Below, one piece after another: positions 9,936 through 22,546 of a DNA stretch of 64,000 bases. A program made the translations under genes and the position numbers. Origin of the DNA: Henckelia pumila (Eukaryota; Streptophyta; Magnoliopsida; Lamiales; Gesneriaceae). Every line of letters starts with the position of its first letter. The stretch's first letter is position 1. The notes beneath the pieces were generated by a model. It was given only the letters and a program-made list of their open reading frames with translations. It was not told where the DNA came from and searched no databases. The stretch spans positions 135,130,375-135,194,374 of the forward strand of contig NC_133121.1 of NCBI RefSeq assembly GCF_033568475.1, in the 5' to 3' direction.

Positions 9936-10893
9936 TAGAGAAGTTTTGATTAATCGATGAATTAATAAATTATTATTTTAAAAAATATATTTTGTTACTC
10001 TTTGAATTGGTAGATAGACATTTGTTTTTTTTTTCAATTTATTAATTACATGTTTGAAAAGTGACGAGTCAGATTAATAGTACTTTTTAAAAAATGAAAG
10101 TTAGTAATATTTTAGATGTTTGGAATTTTACAATAATGTAGAACTTCTATAAATTAATAATATTTTGATCAATGATATTCAATTTTAGAAAAATATCAAT
10201 TAACCGATAAATTAATAAATTATTATTTTAAAAATTATTTTTTGATTGAATGAACGTGGTTTTGGTTATATATGTTTATTTTCATAGATTTTTATAAGAG
10301 TTTTTCTAAAAAAATTATAATTTTAGTAATTTATTAAAACTATTAATTTAATATATCAATTCAAGTCGAGACTAAAAAAATTTATCTTTTATAAAAATTA
10401 TTAATTTATCAAAAATTAAATTTATAAAAGTTTATTTTATCATTTTATTTCATTCTAAATTTTATAATAGAAAAAACATATATGCATATAAAACCTTTAA
10501 AATATTTTTATAATTATTAATTATGAAAATAATAATTTTTTTCAATCTCGATAGAATACTATTATATAAATCTATGAAAATTAGTAAAACAAAATTTTCT
10601 TATATAATTAATTTTTATATTCATTTTGAATCAAAGATACTCTATCAATAATAATTTATTAATTTATCGATTAATTAATTCATTTCTAAATTAGTGAAAT
10701 ATCATCGACGTTATATTATTAATTTATAAAAATTCAACTGTATTATAAAAATTTTAAACAACTAAAATTTTTTAATCATAACAATCGCTTTTTTTAACAT
10801 GCAAAAATAATTAAATCGGCAAATATAAAACTAAAAAATAACAATGAAAAGAATGGAAATTATATATATATATATATATATATATAATATGAG

Positions 10894-10977
10894 GAATTTT
10901 CAGCTGCTCAACCATGTTTTTCTACTTGGTCGCGAAAAAGTGATGCGAAAAAACACGGTTGGACAGCTGAAAATTTC
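10894..10977. mobile_element. Hairpin MITE, family M1, short copy
   Basis: AATTTTCAGCTG at the left pairs with CAGCTGAAAATTT at the right, and CTCAACCATGTTTTTC pairs with GAAAAAACACGGTTGGAC. It shares the outer ends of the copies at 2793 and 4171 but has a different, shorter centre. (TA)n lies at the left and TATA at the right. Confidence 0.65.
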
Positions 10978-11190
10978 TCTATATAATATATAGGCTATGA
11001 GGAGTAGGGGTTTCAAACCTCGACTCCTTTATGAGAAGTCGGGGTTTCAAACTTTAACTCTTCAATGAAGTGGGGTTTCAAATCCCACGTTATTATATTT
11101 TTTTAAAGTTTTAAAATTTGTTATATTCGTTTAAGTTTTTTTTAAAATTTATTATATTTATTTAAAAACCCCTGCATGTTGAGATATTAA

Positions 11191-13050
11191 CAATTGGATC
11201 TATGATATGATAGTATCTCATTATCCAATTATACACGTGTTTTCGTTCCCCGTTAATTTCAGTCCAACCCATTTAAATTGCAATGATAAAATATGATATA
11301 TTACACCTTTTTTTTTTTAGCTTTTATCGTCAATAATAGGAGGAGTCGAATTTGAAAATTGAAAGATGTTTTAATTTTTTATTAGTGGGTAGGTGTTTCT
11401 ATTTCTTTGTGGTTCGATATGTACTGAAAAATGAAAATGCATGTGGACGGATTTTCGTTGTTTGTGAGATATGAATCATAAATGGTTTCTGAATTTCCTA
11501 TCCAACTATTAATGACATTTTTCTCTTTGATTTTTCGAATTCCAAAAAACTAAAGGAAATAGAGACCTGGGTATAAATTGACAACATACATAAATCAAAA
11601 TGTAAAATATGAAAGAATCAAAATTCAGTAGATGTTATGTGATAACGGATAGTTTATCATGTCCATATTTATAATAAAAATTAATATTTTTTCGTGAATA
11701 ATCTACATCTAGGCATGCGTAACGGACCGGTTCAACCCGTAACCGGCTCGATAAACCCGAAACTGGCTTCAATCGGTTCAATCGAAACCGATAAGCATGC
11801 CTACCTATATTTGTGATTTGTCTAAAAAAATTGACACGTGAGACCATGTCATTTGAGTTTTTGTTTTTAAATTGCAGAAATTATGTGCGGACACCTCTAC
11901 TAATTTGATATCACTTCTTCGTCACAATCAATCGACTAAGTGATCAAATAACATTTAATTTTTTAATGATCATTATTAGATAATGACTAATGGCTATTAA
12001 ATTTGGTCCCATAATTTAATTGATGGTAACAATACAATTAGGATATTTTCATATTGATGACATTAAGAAAGTATGAGAAAAAAATTTGATTTTTTGGAAA
12101 AAAATTTATTTTCTTTACCCCCTAAACAGCAGTTGACATAAGATAATAATAACAATGAGGTTTTTGCATGTTTATTGTGGTTATATTATTGAGGGATTTT
12201 CTAAAACGACCTCTCACAAAATGCCATAATGAAATGTAGTCTTAAACTAAATTAATTTTTAAAAATAACCTTATGTTCCAAAGTTATCCTTTAAATATAT
12301 TTTTTATATTTAGCCTATCTTTGAACCAATTTATGCGTGAACACAAAATACATATTATATTAAATTAAAAACATACAAGTTCGTGATTAACATTTGAAAG
12401 TTTCTACATATATATAAGCATCTAAAAATAGAATAAAATTTTTCATCAAAATTAATAATCAAATACCAGATAAGTTGATGTTTTAATTTATGTAAAAGAA
12501 GAAGAAATAATGAAGTAAGAACAATTCTCATTTTTCATATAAAGTAATTAGTGTAGAAGTCGCGTATTCTTTTTCTTCTGTTTTTTTATTTTAAAATTTC
12601 AAATTTAAATAGAAAATAAATAATAAAAATATTATTTTAATGAAAATTAATAAAATTAAAAATAATGCTAAATAATAAGAATACTAATGATCATTGTCGT
12701 CTCTAAATACTGCGACCATTTATATTGAAAGTTTACTTTTTTATGTAGTGTTAACAGTTAAAACAAGAGACATTAATATTTCAATAATAATTATTATTAT
12801 AATAAGCTATTTATAATTTTTGCCTATAACTTGAGTAATTTAATTTTTATAACTGTTTTTTTAATTTAAAAAAACACGCATGTCAAACCCAAATATAACT
12901 ACATAAGAGTAAGTTTATTTAATTATGTTAAATTGTAATAATAAATTGAGATAGAGAAAATGGTAAAATCATGGTATTTTAGGATTTTTAAATAATATAA
13001 GGCTGTGTTATAAAATTTAAGTAAGTAAGGCTACTTTTAAAAATTGAGGT
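11191..13050. other. Gene-free AT-rich stretch with one small hAT-like MITE
   Basis: Contains a ~93-bp element at about 11708-11801 with ends TAGGCATGC / GCATGCCTA and CCGGTTC-rich interior, which resembles small hAT-type MITEs; its target-site duplication is not clear. The rest shows no gene, RNA or repeat structure I can support. Confidence 0.45.
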
Positions 13051-13062
13051 TTTTTTTTACGG

Positions 13063-13324
13063 GGCTAATTGCATTCACACCCCCTGTGAAAAGTCTAAAA
13101 GACATAAAACCCCCTAAGAAATATTAATAGGCTAATGCATCCCTCAGTTTTTTAAAATGTGGCACATTTCACCCCAATGTTATACAAACTCGGTACATTT
13201 GTACCCTCTCATAGGAGTTTTTATGCTAATTTTTTTAAAACATAGGGTCTAACATACTATTAATTTTACACAGGGTATTTTATGCTTTTTAGACTTTTTA
13301 CAGGAGGTATGAATGCAATTAGCC
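13063..13324. mobile_element. MULE-type MITE with ~45-bp TIRs and probable 9-11-bp target duplication
   Basis: Left TIR GGCTAATTGCATTCACACCC and right TIR (reverse complement) GGCTAATTGCATTCATACCT stay paired through the AAAAGTCTAAAA region. The flanks TTTTTTTTACG (13051-13061 and 13325-13335) match exactly, within the 8-11 bp range typical of Mutator-like elements, though the T-run weakens the proof. No coding sequence. Confidence 0.65.
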
Positions 13325-13335
13325 TTTTTTTTACG

Positions 13336-15502
13336 TATTAAAAATTGAGGTTTTAAACAAGCTAGTACAACTAATTTCTCTATATTTTTATATGATCCCA
13401 AACAGTATTGTTTCTCTATTTAGTTGTTTACGAAAATAAAGCCCAACAATTTGTTCAAAAAAAAGAAAAATGAAGCCCAACAAAAATAAAAATTGCATAT
13501 TTATAACATGAACAGGTAATCAGGTTGGATCAGGTCACTACTTACTTGTAGTTCTTTTTTATTGGGCCGAAGTGAATGAAAAGTTGGTCTTTATCCATTC
13601 CATTTATGCCGAGGCCCATCCCATCTCTATTCATAGCTCGTACTAGCCTAGTAGGATGGTCCTCAAGTTTTAACCTTAATACAACTACTTTTTTCCTCCT
13701 CCAAAAAAAAAAAACTTAATTCAACCACTCTTGAATTCCATCGATTTATATAATAAGTATCGCGCTCCATATATTTAATTCCAGTAAATTATTATATTTA
13801 TTATACTCTAGACTATTTTCTTCCACTGTCTCTGTCTCTCTCTCATTTTTTGGGTGATTTTGTTTTACTTATAGTGATTAGTGTCTGTCAACGTCTAAAA
13901 AAAAAGATTTGAAATTATATTTAGAATTGAAATTGGAATTGGAATCTATGGAATCGAAATTCCATTTTGATATTTAACATAAAGTTAAAATATATTTTAA
14001 AATTTGATAGTATAAAATTTGGATAAATAATATTTTGCAAAAAAAAATTATGAAGAAAAAAATTAAAATTTACAAAGTATATAAATTTATTATAAAAAAT
14101 AATTTAGTTGTTTTATAATCTCAAATCTCATGAAATTACATTAAATTCAATCAATTTTGTTAGAATTTCAAAAAATTAAATGAAATCTCATCAAGAGGGT
14201 CAGTGTCGGCTCTAATGGGAGGCAGCCCAGACAGTTCCTAGAGTCTCCCCTTGATACAGGACCTCAATTTTTAAATTTTATTTAATTATAAATATTTTTT
14301 ATTTAAAATATTATGTGTCTCTCTCGATATTTTTGTTAAAAATTTGAATTGTGGTCAATTTTTTCTACTTTTTTCTCCTCATTTCTTAGGGTTAAAAAAA
14401 CTTATTTCTTCTATAAAAAAAACATGTTTTTTTGTTGTTAAATTATTTCATTCAGTTGAATTAGATTATTCAATTTGTGTCGAATTTGTCATTTTTATTG
14501 AAATTTTATTGTCTATTTGTATATTGCGGTTGATGTTTTATTTTTAATTTATTTAGTTTTTTGTATCAGAGATTTTAAAATCTTTTAATTTTCTTATTCG
14601 AATATTTGGCTGGTTTTTATTCAAATAAATCATAATTATTCTTTTCATATATTAGTATTTAAATTATATTTTTATTTGTTTTATGATAAAATTTTTTACT
14701 TCGTTAATTTAATGATTTTTATTCTATTTGTATTATGTATTAATATATATCTGGTTCGTGAGATTAGAGAGTTCATTGATTTTTTTTTGTTTCAATTTTT
14801 TCCCCTTTTATTGTCATCATTTATGTCATTATTTTTAGTTGAAAGTATTTGGAATTTTGATTATTAGTTAAAGTTATCGTATCGATATTTAATAAAAAAA
14901 TTATTTAGAACCTTCTACTACTGAAAGTCTAGGGTCATCAGTCTAAGCCCATCAAATATCAATCTCATTTTGAAATCTAATTTTGCCAAATAACTCAAAC
15001 ATCAAAACGATATTTTCAATTTTAAATCACATCAAATCAAATCTAATTTTATGATTTCAAACACACGGTTAAGCATTGTCCATTATGACGATTTCGATTA
15101 CACGTGATTGATGTTATTTGACACTGTACAATGCTCCTTTTATATATATTGCCTCTACAATAAGCTAAAGTTATTCCTTCTGATCCTTCAAAACATGTGA
15201 AAATAAGTCCAAGGGAAAAACAAGGTAGCACAAATTTGTAAGCTTGCGTAGCACCAAAATCACTAGTCAAATACATTTCCGTGCCACTTCGCCTTCTGGC
15301 AATGTGTCATCGTGTTGTATATATATGTATATTATAAACCAATATATAAGTTTTTTTTTTACATAGATTAATAAAATAATTGCAATAGCAAATTTATTTT
15401 CTAATTCATTCTAAAAATGTTTGTACGTTTTCCAAATTTTGGTTAATTAGAGTATGTTGTAAAACTCAGAGGAAAAAAAACCAATTAAATGTAAAAACCG
15501 AA

Positions 15503-15543
<41 letters not shown>

Positions 15544-15547
15544 TATG
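13336..15547. other. Gene-free AT-rich stretch
   Basis: No supported gene. Near 14205, GTGTCGGCTCTAATGGGAGG resembles the terminal sequence of a hAT-type transposon, but no matching opposite end was found. (TA)n at about 15500-15545 leads into the next MITE. Confidence 0.5.
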
Positions 15548-15683
15548 AGTTTTGATATGATGAGCACCTATCATGTTCACTTATGTGTGCACCTGCAGAT
15601 GTGGCGTTCACCTATTGTATGTAAAGAATGTCACGTCAGCGGTGCACACAAAAGTGCACATCATGAAGTGCTCATAATATCAA

Positions 15684-15687
<4 letters not shown>
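15548..15687. mobile_element. MITE with 46-bp TIRs inside (TA)n
   Basis: Left arm AGTTTTGATATGATGAGCAC and reverse-complemented right arm AGTTTTGATATTATGAGCAC pair through GTGTGCACC. (TA)n flanks both ends, so TA was the likely target. Non-coding. Confidence 0.75.
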
Positions 15688-15719
<32 letters not shown>

Positions 15720-15723
<4 letters not shown>

Positions 15724-16590
15724 CAAACGAAAAAAAAAAGTGTATATGATTAAAAGGGAGATAGAACATTCAAAGAATTTCCTCCAAATCTAATTCATGG
15801 ATCCAAGCTCAACCTAAAATTTTGGTACAATTTCAAGGAATGCTTTCCTTTTTTATTGGGAACATCGGATGGCATGTTATGTCAACCCCCATAAATTGAT
15901 CAGAATTGTAATGCCACTTGCAACGCCTATTCATGACTTAAATACCACAAGTACGATTGTGTAGCAATAATCTCGCACGTTGTCATCTTTATTATATATA
16001 TAACAGTAATTTCAAATCTAATATATGATTTCGATTATTATAATGAATACGCAATCATATGTATAATTCAATCCACATCCCACATGCAAAGCTGCAGAGA
16101 CGACTGACCCATCTGCCTTCTTGCCAATGCCAATCATTTACACTTGTTTAAAATGAATAACAAAATTAAGCTCGAAATCATAATAAACAAAACATGATCA
16201 CTTGAAAAAAAAAACCTACTCACTCCCCGTTCCACTCATTTAAATCTGTACGTGTATGTTTTCACATAAATTAAAAAAAAATGTTTAGAAATGTGAATTT
16301 TATAAATAAACTTCTCATATTGTCCTCATTTAACGAAGATTTTAAGATAAAAAAATTGTACAAACAGTTAAATATACTGATTTAATGGAGATAAATTGAT
16401 GAAATATTAGAAAAAATAACATTAAACATGAAAATAAAAAATATAACCTAAATTAGTTAGAAATAGAGAATAATAAATTGTACCTCTTACTCATGATCTG
16501 GTAAAATAATATATATATTTTTTGAGAATACAAATACAATCTTGATCCAAATAACATATTTGAACACATCTACAAGATACAACAAACACA
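15720..16590. other. Gene-free stretch
   Basis: No coding, RNA or repeat feature that I can support. Confidence 0.55.
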
Positions 16591-16591
16591 C

Positions 16592-16792
16592 TCGATGGAG
16601 TACCACTTGTTGTGCAAGAGGTTAGGAGTTTAATGTCTACTTCAATAGTTTATTGGATTAACATGTCGCATAGGGATTGTCTAATGCGATTTATCTAGCT
16701 AACGTAGTTTCCAGGCTATTGCATTAATTCAAAAATTTACACAGTGCGCATCGAAAGATAGCAGCCGCGAGTTCTCACGTCATTAAAAAAAA
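16592..16792 (+). mobile_element. tRNA-derived SINE (tentative)
   Basis: Begins GATGGAGTACCACTTGTTG, has a decayed B-box-like AGGAGTTTAATGTC, then a non-tRNA body (CTAGCTAACGTAGTTTCC, GTGCGCATCGAAAG) and ends in an A-run at 16785-16792. The organisation fits a plant SINE. Target-site duplications were not identified. Confidence 0.45.
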
Positions 16793-17277
16793 CTCATGTA
16801 TCGACTCGAACCATGTATACAAAAGCTAAAACAAGCTAAAAGATTGTCTTAGATAGATAGTGTTTGGGAGAGTTTATAGCACAATTCTCTCCTTTTTTTT
16901 AACAAAAAATTGTATTTTTTTTTAAAAAATTATTATGATTATTAAATATAAAGTAATTAAGTAAATGCATGAGAAAAAAAGAGGAAGGGTTTGGTGTATC
17001 TCTTCTTCCGCGTAGCTTGCCAGCTGTCTCGCCATGGATCTCAGCTTGCGTAGCTCTGTGGACCCGACACCTCAATAGCTATTACATTTACACACACTCT
17101 ACACGTAATTCTTTACTCCAACCTTCTCCCCCTTCATTCTTGTTCTACACTTCACTCACCCACACACCTTGTCCCAAATTATATGGGATTCTTGGATAAA
17201 GATAAAGATTACAGAGAAACGGTGGAAATCCCATTCCGGAGAGAATTTTAAATTGGGTTTTTTTGTTGTTGAGGGTG

Positions 17278-18956
17278 ATGGCTAAAAGTGGTGTCTTTGA
17301 GAAGGATCCGACGATGGTGGCGAAGGCAGTGGAGTGGAAGAAAGAATTGCAGAAATTGGTGAGGGCGATGGTGGATGAGGATGATGTTAATTTGGAGGCG
17401 ATCGATAGAGCCCATCAAATGCTCTGTGATTTGAAGGAGCTGAAGTTTAAGAAATCCGTTTCTTTGAAGCTTCACTATCAACGATTCGATCATGGGACGG
17501 TGCCGGAGGAGTTTAGGTGCCCACTCTCCAAGGAACTCATGAGGGATCCTGTGATTGTTGCCACTGGACAGGTTTTTACTCTTTACTTTAACACGTTTTT
17601 GCTAGTGGGAAAGTGCAGGATTTTGTTGAATATATTCATCTTGACCGGTGATTTTGCATTAGCTCGTGCTTTAATTTTTTTGCTAAAGAATATTGATGCT
17701 CAAGTTTCCCCCTTGTTTTCTTAAATATATTCCTGTATGCACTGCTGATATTCATTTCATCAGTCGTTTTTTGAAGATCCAGGGGTAATGTTCTTTGTGC
17801 TTATTGATACAAATCTCTTCCCTGTTATACTGTATCTTTGTTATTGACATATTCCCAACGAATTTGGCAGACTTATGATCGGCCCTTTATTCAGAAATGG
17901 TTGAAATCTGGGAATCGGACATGCCCGATTACTCAACAAGTACTCTCACACACTATACTCACGCCCAATCATTTGATCCGAGATATGATAGCACAATGGT
18001 GCAAGGATCATGGGGTCAGAATGCCAGACTCTGTTCAGTATACCAGTGAGGAGGTGTTGACCGAAGCTGATCGAGTCCATTTCATTTATTTGCTCGAGAA
18101 AATGTCTTCTTCGGCGTCTGATCAAAAAGAAGCCGCGAAAGAAATGCGATTGTTGACGAAACGAATGCCTTCATTCAGGGCACTTTTCAGTGAATCTGTT
18201 GATTTCATACCTCAGTTGCTGTCTCCACTCTCCAACAGCGAGTTCCAGACAGAGTTTCACTTGGAACTCCAAGAAGATTTGATCACCACGCTTTTGAATC
18301 TCTCCATTCACGACAACAACAAGAAACTTGTTGCCGAAACTCCAGTGGTGATTCCTCTCCTCATGGATGCATTGAGGTCCGGAACTATCGAAACAAAGAG
18401 CAATGCGGCTGCAGCCCTTTTCACGTTGTCCGCCCTCGACTCGAATAAGGAGCTGATCGGAAAATCCGGTGCCTTAAAACCTCTAATCAATCTGTTAAAC
18501 GAAGGGTATTCCTTAGCTATGAGAGATACCGCTTCAGCCATCTTTAATCTATGCATCATTCATGAGAATAAGCTGAGAGCCGTGAGAGATGGTGCGGTAC
18601 CAGCAATCTTGAAAAAGATAAAGAGTAGGATGCACGTTGATGAGTTACTCTCCATCCTCGCTATGCTATCGAGCAATCAAAAAGCAATAGAGGAGATGGG
18701 AGAACTCGGGGCCGTCCCATGCTTGCTCAGCATAATTAGGGAGACGACTTGCGCCAGAAATAAGGAGAATTGCATCGCCATCCTATACACTATATGTTTG
18801 AGCGATCGATCCAAGTGGAAAGAAATAAAAGAAGAAGAAAATGTATTCGGCACAATATCCCAGCTTGCTCAAAATGGAACTTCGAGGGCCAAAAGAAAAG
18901 CCGGCGGCATACTGGAGAAACTAAATAGGGCCGTCAATCTCACCCATACAGCATGA
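17278..18956 (+). CDS. PUB9: U-box/ARM E3 ubiquitin ligase, PUB9-like
   Basis: Two exons, 17278-17571 (98 codons, phase 0) and 17871-18956, joined across a 299-bp GT-AG intron, give 459 aa. Residues 75-146 are the U-box, beginning VPEEFRCPLSKELMRDPVIV and containing NRTCPITQQVL; this domain recruits a ubiquitin-charged E2. The intron splits the U-box right after VATGQ. The C-terminal two thirds are ARM repeats (LLNLSIHDNNKKL, NAAAALFTLSALDSNKELIG, AIFNLC), used for substrate binding. The protein ends in NLTHTA, as I recall for Arabidopsis PUB9, and the length also fits. ATG 17278 is the first in-frame ATG. The only frame defects are in the intron. Its nearest neighbour downstream is another U-box ligase on the opposite strand. 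Confidence 0.95.
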
Positions 18957-19218
18957 TCGAATCCAGTTTTTCGAGCACACGTATCCACGTATCCTGTAAA
19001 TTCTCCGCCATCATAAAAGTTAAGGTATCTTATGGTTGTTTTTGCAAGTCTCAAACTTCCTTGTGCATGTATATTCTTTATCTAAACAAGGGTTTGATCT
19101 TAATTTTACTGTGGGATGCTTTATCTATAAATTTTGCTGATGCACATGGTTTTGGAGGAACTGTTAAAGTTTCTGGTTTAAGTGATCTTTGGTTTTGGAT
19201 CAACTGTTGAAGTTTACT

Positions 19219-19224
19219 AATAAA
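19219..19224 (+). terminator. Candidate polyadenylation signal of the PUB9-like gene
   Basis: AATAAA 263 bases after the stop codon, followed by TGTAATGTAA. Motif and position only. Confidence 0.45.
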
Positions 19225-20767
19225 GCAATGTAATGTAAAAAAAGCATTAATAGTTGGTTTTGGATTTATCTGAAAGCGATTGGATCCCACTTTCTCGGAA
19301 TTTTGCGATTGATTATTTTCTTGAAGTGTTGTAGTTCATTAAAAACTTGTTGGAATATTGATTCTTTTCTTTCAATGGACTTCCCATTTTCTCTTCCATG
19401 AAAAGGGAGGGGATATTTTGTTTTGCATTATTGATGGTTGGAATTGTTTTGTGATGTTGAATGATGAGATTTGTATTTAGGGGATGGATCCAAAACAAAC
19501 ACCAAGCATAAGCATAATGAAGGAGTGATTTCCAGATTGGATTTTGGAAACTTTATAAGATGAAAGAATTTGAACATACACCCTTGTCTTGTGGTCCATC
19601 CCATGGCCTGCAAAACTTTTCTACCATACATTTTTATCCTGCAGTCCATATCGATGTTTATAATTTCTTTTTTTTTAAAAAAATTAAATATTATTTGTAC
19701 TTCGAAAATATATAGCAATAGCAATCTAAGAACAACTCCACTTTTTGTCACTCTGTCTTCTCTTTTATTTGTCAACTCTGTGGACCCCGTTTTTGTTACT
19801 TATTTTTATGATATAAAGTGATCTTTTTTTAATAAAAAAAAGAGAGAAGGAAATTAGCTTAAAAAAGATTAAAAAAAATGAAAATAAAATACAAGTTAAA
19901 GGATAAAAAATGAAAACAATATATAAGTGATAACACTACAAATAAAAATTCACAAAAATTAAAAAAAAAAACAAATTACAAGATTTAAAATTAAAATCAC
20001 CGATAACATGATCAAAAGTTAAAAAAATACAAATAATAGAACAGAAAATGTAGTTCTCTCATTTTAGATGTGATTTACTATTTTTTTTGTGGACAATAAA
20101 CGTGTAATCAAATTACACTGAATTTTCCATAGCTCGTTTGTTCGCAATGATGTGTTTGGTAATGATAATTAATACATCATCTTTTTTACGTTCAAAAAAA
20201 AAACACTGAATTTTGAAATTTTTCTGTTCGAGCGCAACCTTAAACATGAGTTGCAAAATATGTAGATTTGACACGTGTTATGTTTTTTTTTGTCTAAGAA
20301 TATAATAATTGCTCAACTTTTCACTTGTACGTTGATTGAGAATTCACTTTTTGATTGAAAATAATCGGTATGGACAAGTGAATATGGGGCATTCATTCAA
20401 AACTTAAAAAGCAATGTCCAACATAATTGACAAGCAAAATGATTTGATACAAACAATGGTTTTTTTTTTTATTGATGATTTGGGTTCATCCCCCAACATG
20501 TCAATTTATGATTTGCTAAAATAGTAGGGGTCTACCACGTGTTAGTGCGGCACTTTGATTCATTTCACAATATAACAAAAGGGAGAGCAAAATATAGATA
20601 TGCTTTTTTTAAAAAATTTTTTTTAATAATATTAAAGTTTTAATTATTAATTTTCAAAATAAAATACCAAGGATTTGCCTTCCGAATTGAGTATATAAAT
20701 TATTATACAATTATTGAGTAAATCTGTATAAACAACAGTTCCTTCTATTATTGTGTGCATGTATGTA

Positions 20768-20775
<8 letters not shown>
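19225..20775. other. Gene-free stretch
   Basis: AT-rich DNA between the PUB9-like gene and the LINE relic; no supported feature. Confidence 0.55.
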
Positions 20776-20799
<24 letters not shown>

Positions 20800-20800
<1 letters not shown>

Positions 20801-21016
20801 TTTTTGAAACAGAAACCAATTGCATTTAAGAAATCAAATCCGGTACAATAACATTAGAAATAACAGTAGGAGATGGAACGAATCTTCCTGCTAAATCAGA
20901 CATCCCCTAGCTAAAGCATGGACAGCCTGGTTCGCTGATATTCTAACAAAAGCAAAATTACAAGATGAAACATCTCGAGCGAGTTGTTTGCAATCTTCGA
21001 TGATGAGGTTCACATT
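20800..21016 (-). pseudogene. LINE RNase H 3' fragment
   Basis: On the minus strand from 21016 the sequence reads a plant LINE RNase H C-terminus: IIEDCKQLARDVSSCNFAFV, then ISANQAVHALARG, then a stop. This parallels the end of the LINE at 4790-5799 but is a different copy or family. Only the last ~50 codons and a 3' tail remain. Confidence 0.7.
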
Positions 21017-21189
21017 TCAGAATGTAAGAAATATGGCCACCGGTTAAAGGAGAGACTTGAGTTCGAATTGAGGTCATGATAGTGAAAAAACATCATCATT
21101 ATATAATAATAAGAAAATCAAATAAATATTTCGTAGATTGTGATATGGATTTTAGGTAAACTTTCACATGACGTGTTATTAGTTGTTAG

Positions 21190-21620
21190 TATGGGTGAAA
21201 ACGAGCCGAGCTACTTGTGAGCAGCTCGCGAATAGCTCGGTCAAAACTCGACTCGAGCTCGGTTTGATCGAACTCGACTCGAGCTCGATTGCTCGAGTAG
21301 CTCGAACACACATCGAGCTCGAGCTATCAATGTATATGATCGAATAGCTCGCGAGCTACTCGATCATATATATGTATATATATAATATAAATATAAATAT
21401 AAAAATATAATATATATAATCTTTTATTTATTTATTCATATATTATTTATTTATATATATATATATTTATTTATTTATTTTTCGAGCTCGAGCTCGAGCA
21501 ACTCGAACTATAGTTGAGCTCGAGTGCAAAAATAATTACTCGATCGAGCTCGAATAGTCAAATACGAGTCGAGCTCGAGTAGTATGATACTCGGCTCGGC
21601 TTGACTTGATTGCACCCCTA
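21190..21620. mobile_element. hAT-type MITE rich in GAGCTCGA motifs
   Basis: Ends TATGGGTGAAAACGAGCCGA and (reverse complement of right) TAGGGGTGCAATCAAGTCAA. The flanks GTTGTTAG (21182-21189) and GTTTGTTAG (21621-21629) are near-identical, compatible with the 8-bp target duplication of hAT elements. Arms are full of GAGCTCGAGC-type repeats around an AT-rich centre (21360-21480). No transposase. Confidence 0.75.
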
Positions 21621-21629
21621 GTTTGTTAG

Positions 21630-22546
21630 TAATTCGAGTTTTCTTTCCTTTTTCTTTATCATTTTCTGTACCTAAGAAGACATGTGTTACGGTTGGGGTT
21701 CTGTTAGGATTTAGACATTAGAGTCCATTACTTAGAATAGCAATGGCAACGTGCTAATGTTTGTTTGTCCTAAAATCTTTAGTTTGATACAAATATCGTA
21801 CTTGTCTTGATGTTTCATAATTGCTTTTTAAGAAGAAGTTGATTCGATTACAGTGTGAGTCACACAGTAACAGAAATCTAATACATATGTTTTTTGGTAA
21901 GCTTATTGCCCAAACTCCAAATATTTCAAACGATTAAAGCTTGTTCCTAACAAAACCTCCTAAGAAAACAAGAGTTTCGGTCCACATTTGAGTGTCTAAG
22001 TTGACAGAATAAATGAATATTTGACTGATGATCAGATGTTTTGATTCTCCTAAAAACACTCTCTCGGACGAGTTAAAACGTAAAGAAAGAAGCTCATAGA
22101 AAATATTCCATTTATATTATCCTTCCCTGAGTAAAATGTGCAATCAGACTATTATCATTTTCAAGTTTCAACAACTGCATAGACTTTCAAACAGCTTAGG
22201 TAAGCACAGCAAAAATTTATTACTTTCTCAACCATCTAAAATCGATCGAACGAAACACGCAAAAAAACATCTATGTCGAAATGGCAGCATAAATTATCAA
22301 ACGGATGATGTTAAAAGGGGAGAAGTCTTCTACAGCACTGTACAAGTTTCGATTGTAAGCAATGTACATTTCCAAAGATTTGGATCATATGGCGCCAATG
22401 TGCTTTTGACTGCATACTTTGGGGTCAAGGAATATATGTGCTGAGCTCATTTACCAACAAAGTTGTGGGTGTTTCTCATATACTTTGCCTCGGTAACGCA
22501 CATCAATCAAACATCCATTTCAAAACTCGAACAAATGATAAAACTA
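21630..22546. other. Intergenic and CHIP 3' UTR region
   Basis: TTTATT at 22217-22222 gives AATAAA on the minus strand about 325 bases after the CHIP stop, a candidate polyadenylation signal. Nothing else is supported. Confidence 0.45.

Larger units (their letters stand above)
9125..11190. mobile_element. ~2-kb inverted-repeat element without coding capacity
   Basis: The end 9125-9272 (CTGCATGTTGGGGTTATTTA, then the GTTTGAGACCCCG blocks) recurs in reverse orientation at about 10985-11190 (GTCGGGGTTTCAAACT, GAAGTGGGGTTTCAAATCCC, CCCCTGCATGTTG). Inner segments such as AATTAATAAATTATTATTTT also repeat in both orientations. It encloses a long (TAA)n run and an M1 hairpin MITE. It could be a non-autonomous DNA transposon with ~190-bp TIRs, or an inverted duplication. 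No target-site duplication was confirmed. Confidence 0.45.

Noticed and set aside
14205..14930. hAT transposon suggested by GTGTCGGCTCTAATGGG
   Set aside because: No matching opposite terminus, target duplication or transposase sequence found.
17572..17870. Continuations of both PUB9-like frames into this stretch
   Set aside because: It is a GT-AG intron; the exons join in phase inside the U-box.
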